Shown here: positions 63,781 through 64,000 of the stretch, piece after piece | Layout of the letters: each line of letters begins with the position of its first letter | Numbering within the stretch: the stretch's first letter is position 1 | Source of the DNA: Burkholderia sp. Ax-1719 | GTDB taxonomy: Bacteria; Pseudomonadota; Gammaproteobacteria; Burkholderiales; Burkholderiaceae | Assembly: GCF_011753055.1 (NCBI RefSeq) | Contig: NZ_VWWJ01000017.1 | Coordinates: forward strand, 1 to 64,000 | Direction of reading: 5' to 3' | DNA length: 64,000 nucleotides | Notes under the pieces: model-generated | Databases searched by the model: none | Seen by the model: only the letters and a program-made list of their open reading frames with translations | Told to the model about the DNA's origin: nothing | Translations under genes and position numbers: made by a program

Positions 63781-64000
63781 ATGGCTTACTATATTTTCCC
63801 TCTTCTGTGTTTTTACCTGGGCGTCGCGCTCTGCATCAGCTATGGCGGGACCAGCGCGATCGTTATCGCGATCGCGTCAATTCCTATGGTGGCTCTCGTA
63901 GTATTGCGCGGTCATAGCGGAACAGATACTGCGGCTTATTACGACGCTTTCAGAGCACTTGGTGACGGCGGCGGCTATGGGGGCGAGCCACTCTTCAATG
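63781..64000 (+). CDS. EpsG/Wzy-like polysaccharide polymerase (N-terminal fragment, cut by window edge)
   Basis: From ATG 63781 an open frame of 73 codons runs off the right edge. The translation starts MAYYIFPLLCFYLGVALCIS with hydrophobic segments, then IASIPMVALVVLRGHSGTDT and AAYYDAFRALGD, ending GGEPLFN. The RGHSGTDTAAYY and EPLF pattern matches the N-terminus of EpsG-family polymerases, which join repeat units in the periplasm. It lies 46 bp after the flippase-transferase gene, in the place expected for a polymerase. Confidence 0.75.
   Translation, partial: MAYYIFPLLCFYLGVALCISYGGTSAIVIAIASIPMVALVVLRGHSGTDTAAYYDAFRALGDGGGYGGEPLFN

Noticed and set aside
1..64000. tRNA, rRNA, CRISPR arrays, insertion sequences, prophage
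   Set aside because: I looked in intergenic regions on both strands and saw no clover-leaf, repeat-spacer pattern or transposase/integrase motif.

Overview
The window reads as a chromosomal segment of a beta-proteobacterium of the order Burkholderiales, most likely Paraburkholderia or a close relative (Burkholderia sensu lato). The reasons are high GC with strong G/C third positions, dense operons with ATGA/GTGA overlaps, and familiar gene orders: accB-aroQ-tlpA-mpl, ubiE-Tim44-ubiJ-ubiB, and amgK-murU divergent from lptD-surA-pdxA-rsmA. The genus is inferred; no rRNA or tRNA gene is visible to fix it.

Layout. 1-8.5 kb: 3' part of accB missing off the left edge, aroQ, a TlpA-type thioredoxin, a degenerate nucleotidyltransferase-like protein, then rightward mpl, a YqiA-type esterase, an RNase II/R enzyme, aroE and mtgA. 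8.5-11.9 kb (leftward): ilvA, a 5'-nucleotidase and queF. 12.5-28.5 kb (rightward): a 1348-residue flavin/iron-sulfur dehydrogenase, HIT and DUF971 proteins, the ubiquinone genes ubiE/ubiJ/ubiB, a TPMT-type methyltransferase, fmdB, DUF502, aspS, nudB and clsB. 28.7-35.9 kb: a beta-oxidation cluster headed by a TetR regulator with a clear candidate operator. 35.9-41.7 kb: fdhD, a nitrate-reductase-associated protein, a large PAS-GGDEF-EAL membrane protein and a YciA thioesterase. 41.9-53.8 kb: an Atm1-type ABC exporter, a 517-bp inverted-repeat element filling the gap between two convergent genes, the MurNAc/GlcNAc salvage pair murU-amgK, then lptD, surA, pdxA, rsmA, a panE-type reductase and gloA.

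53.8-64 kb: after an AT-rich 645-bp gap comes an exopolysaccharide (Wzy-type) locus, visibly less GC-biased than the rest: initiating sugar-phosphate transferase, Wza-type export lipoprotein, a beta-helix-like lipoprotein, a low-molecular-weight tyrosine phosphatase, a Wzc-type tyrosine autokinase, an unusual single polypeptide joining a Wzx-type flippase to a family-2 glycosyltransferase, and the start of an EpsG/Wzy-like polymerase cut by the window edge.

How it fits together: cell-envelope functions dominate (Mpl and AmgK/MurU for two branches of murein recycling, MtgA for glycan polymerisation, LptD/SurA for outer-membrane LPS assembly, ClsB for cardiolipin, and the exopolysaccharide locus). 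Most genes are conserved housekeeping. The points most worth a second look are the inverted-repeat element at 43.8-44.4 kb with mirror-image codon drift in both flanking genes, the flippase-glycosyltransferase fusion, the beta-helix lipoprotein inside the polysaccharide operon, and the TetR operator candidate.
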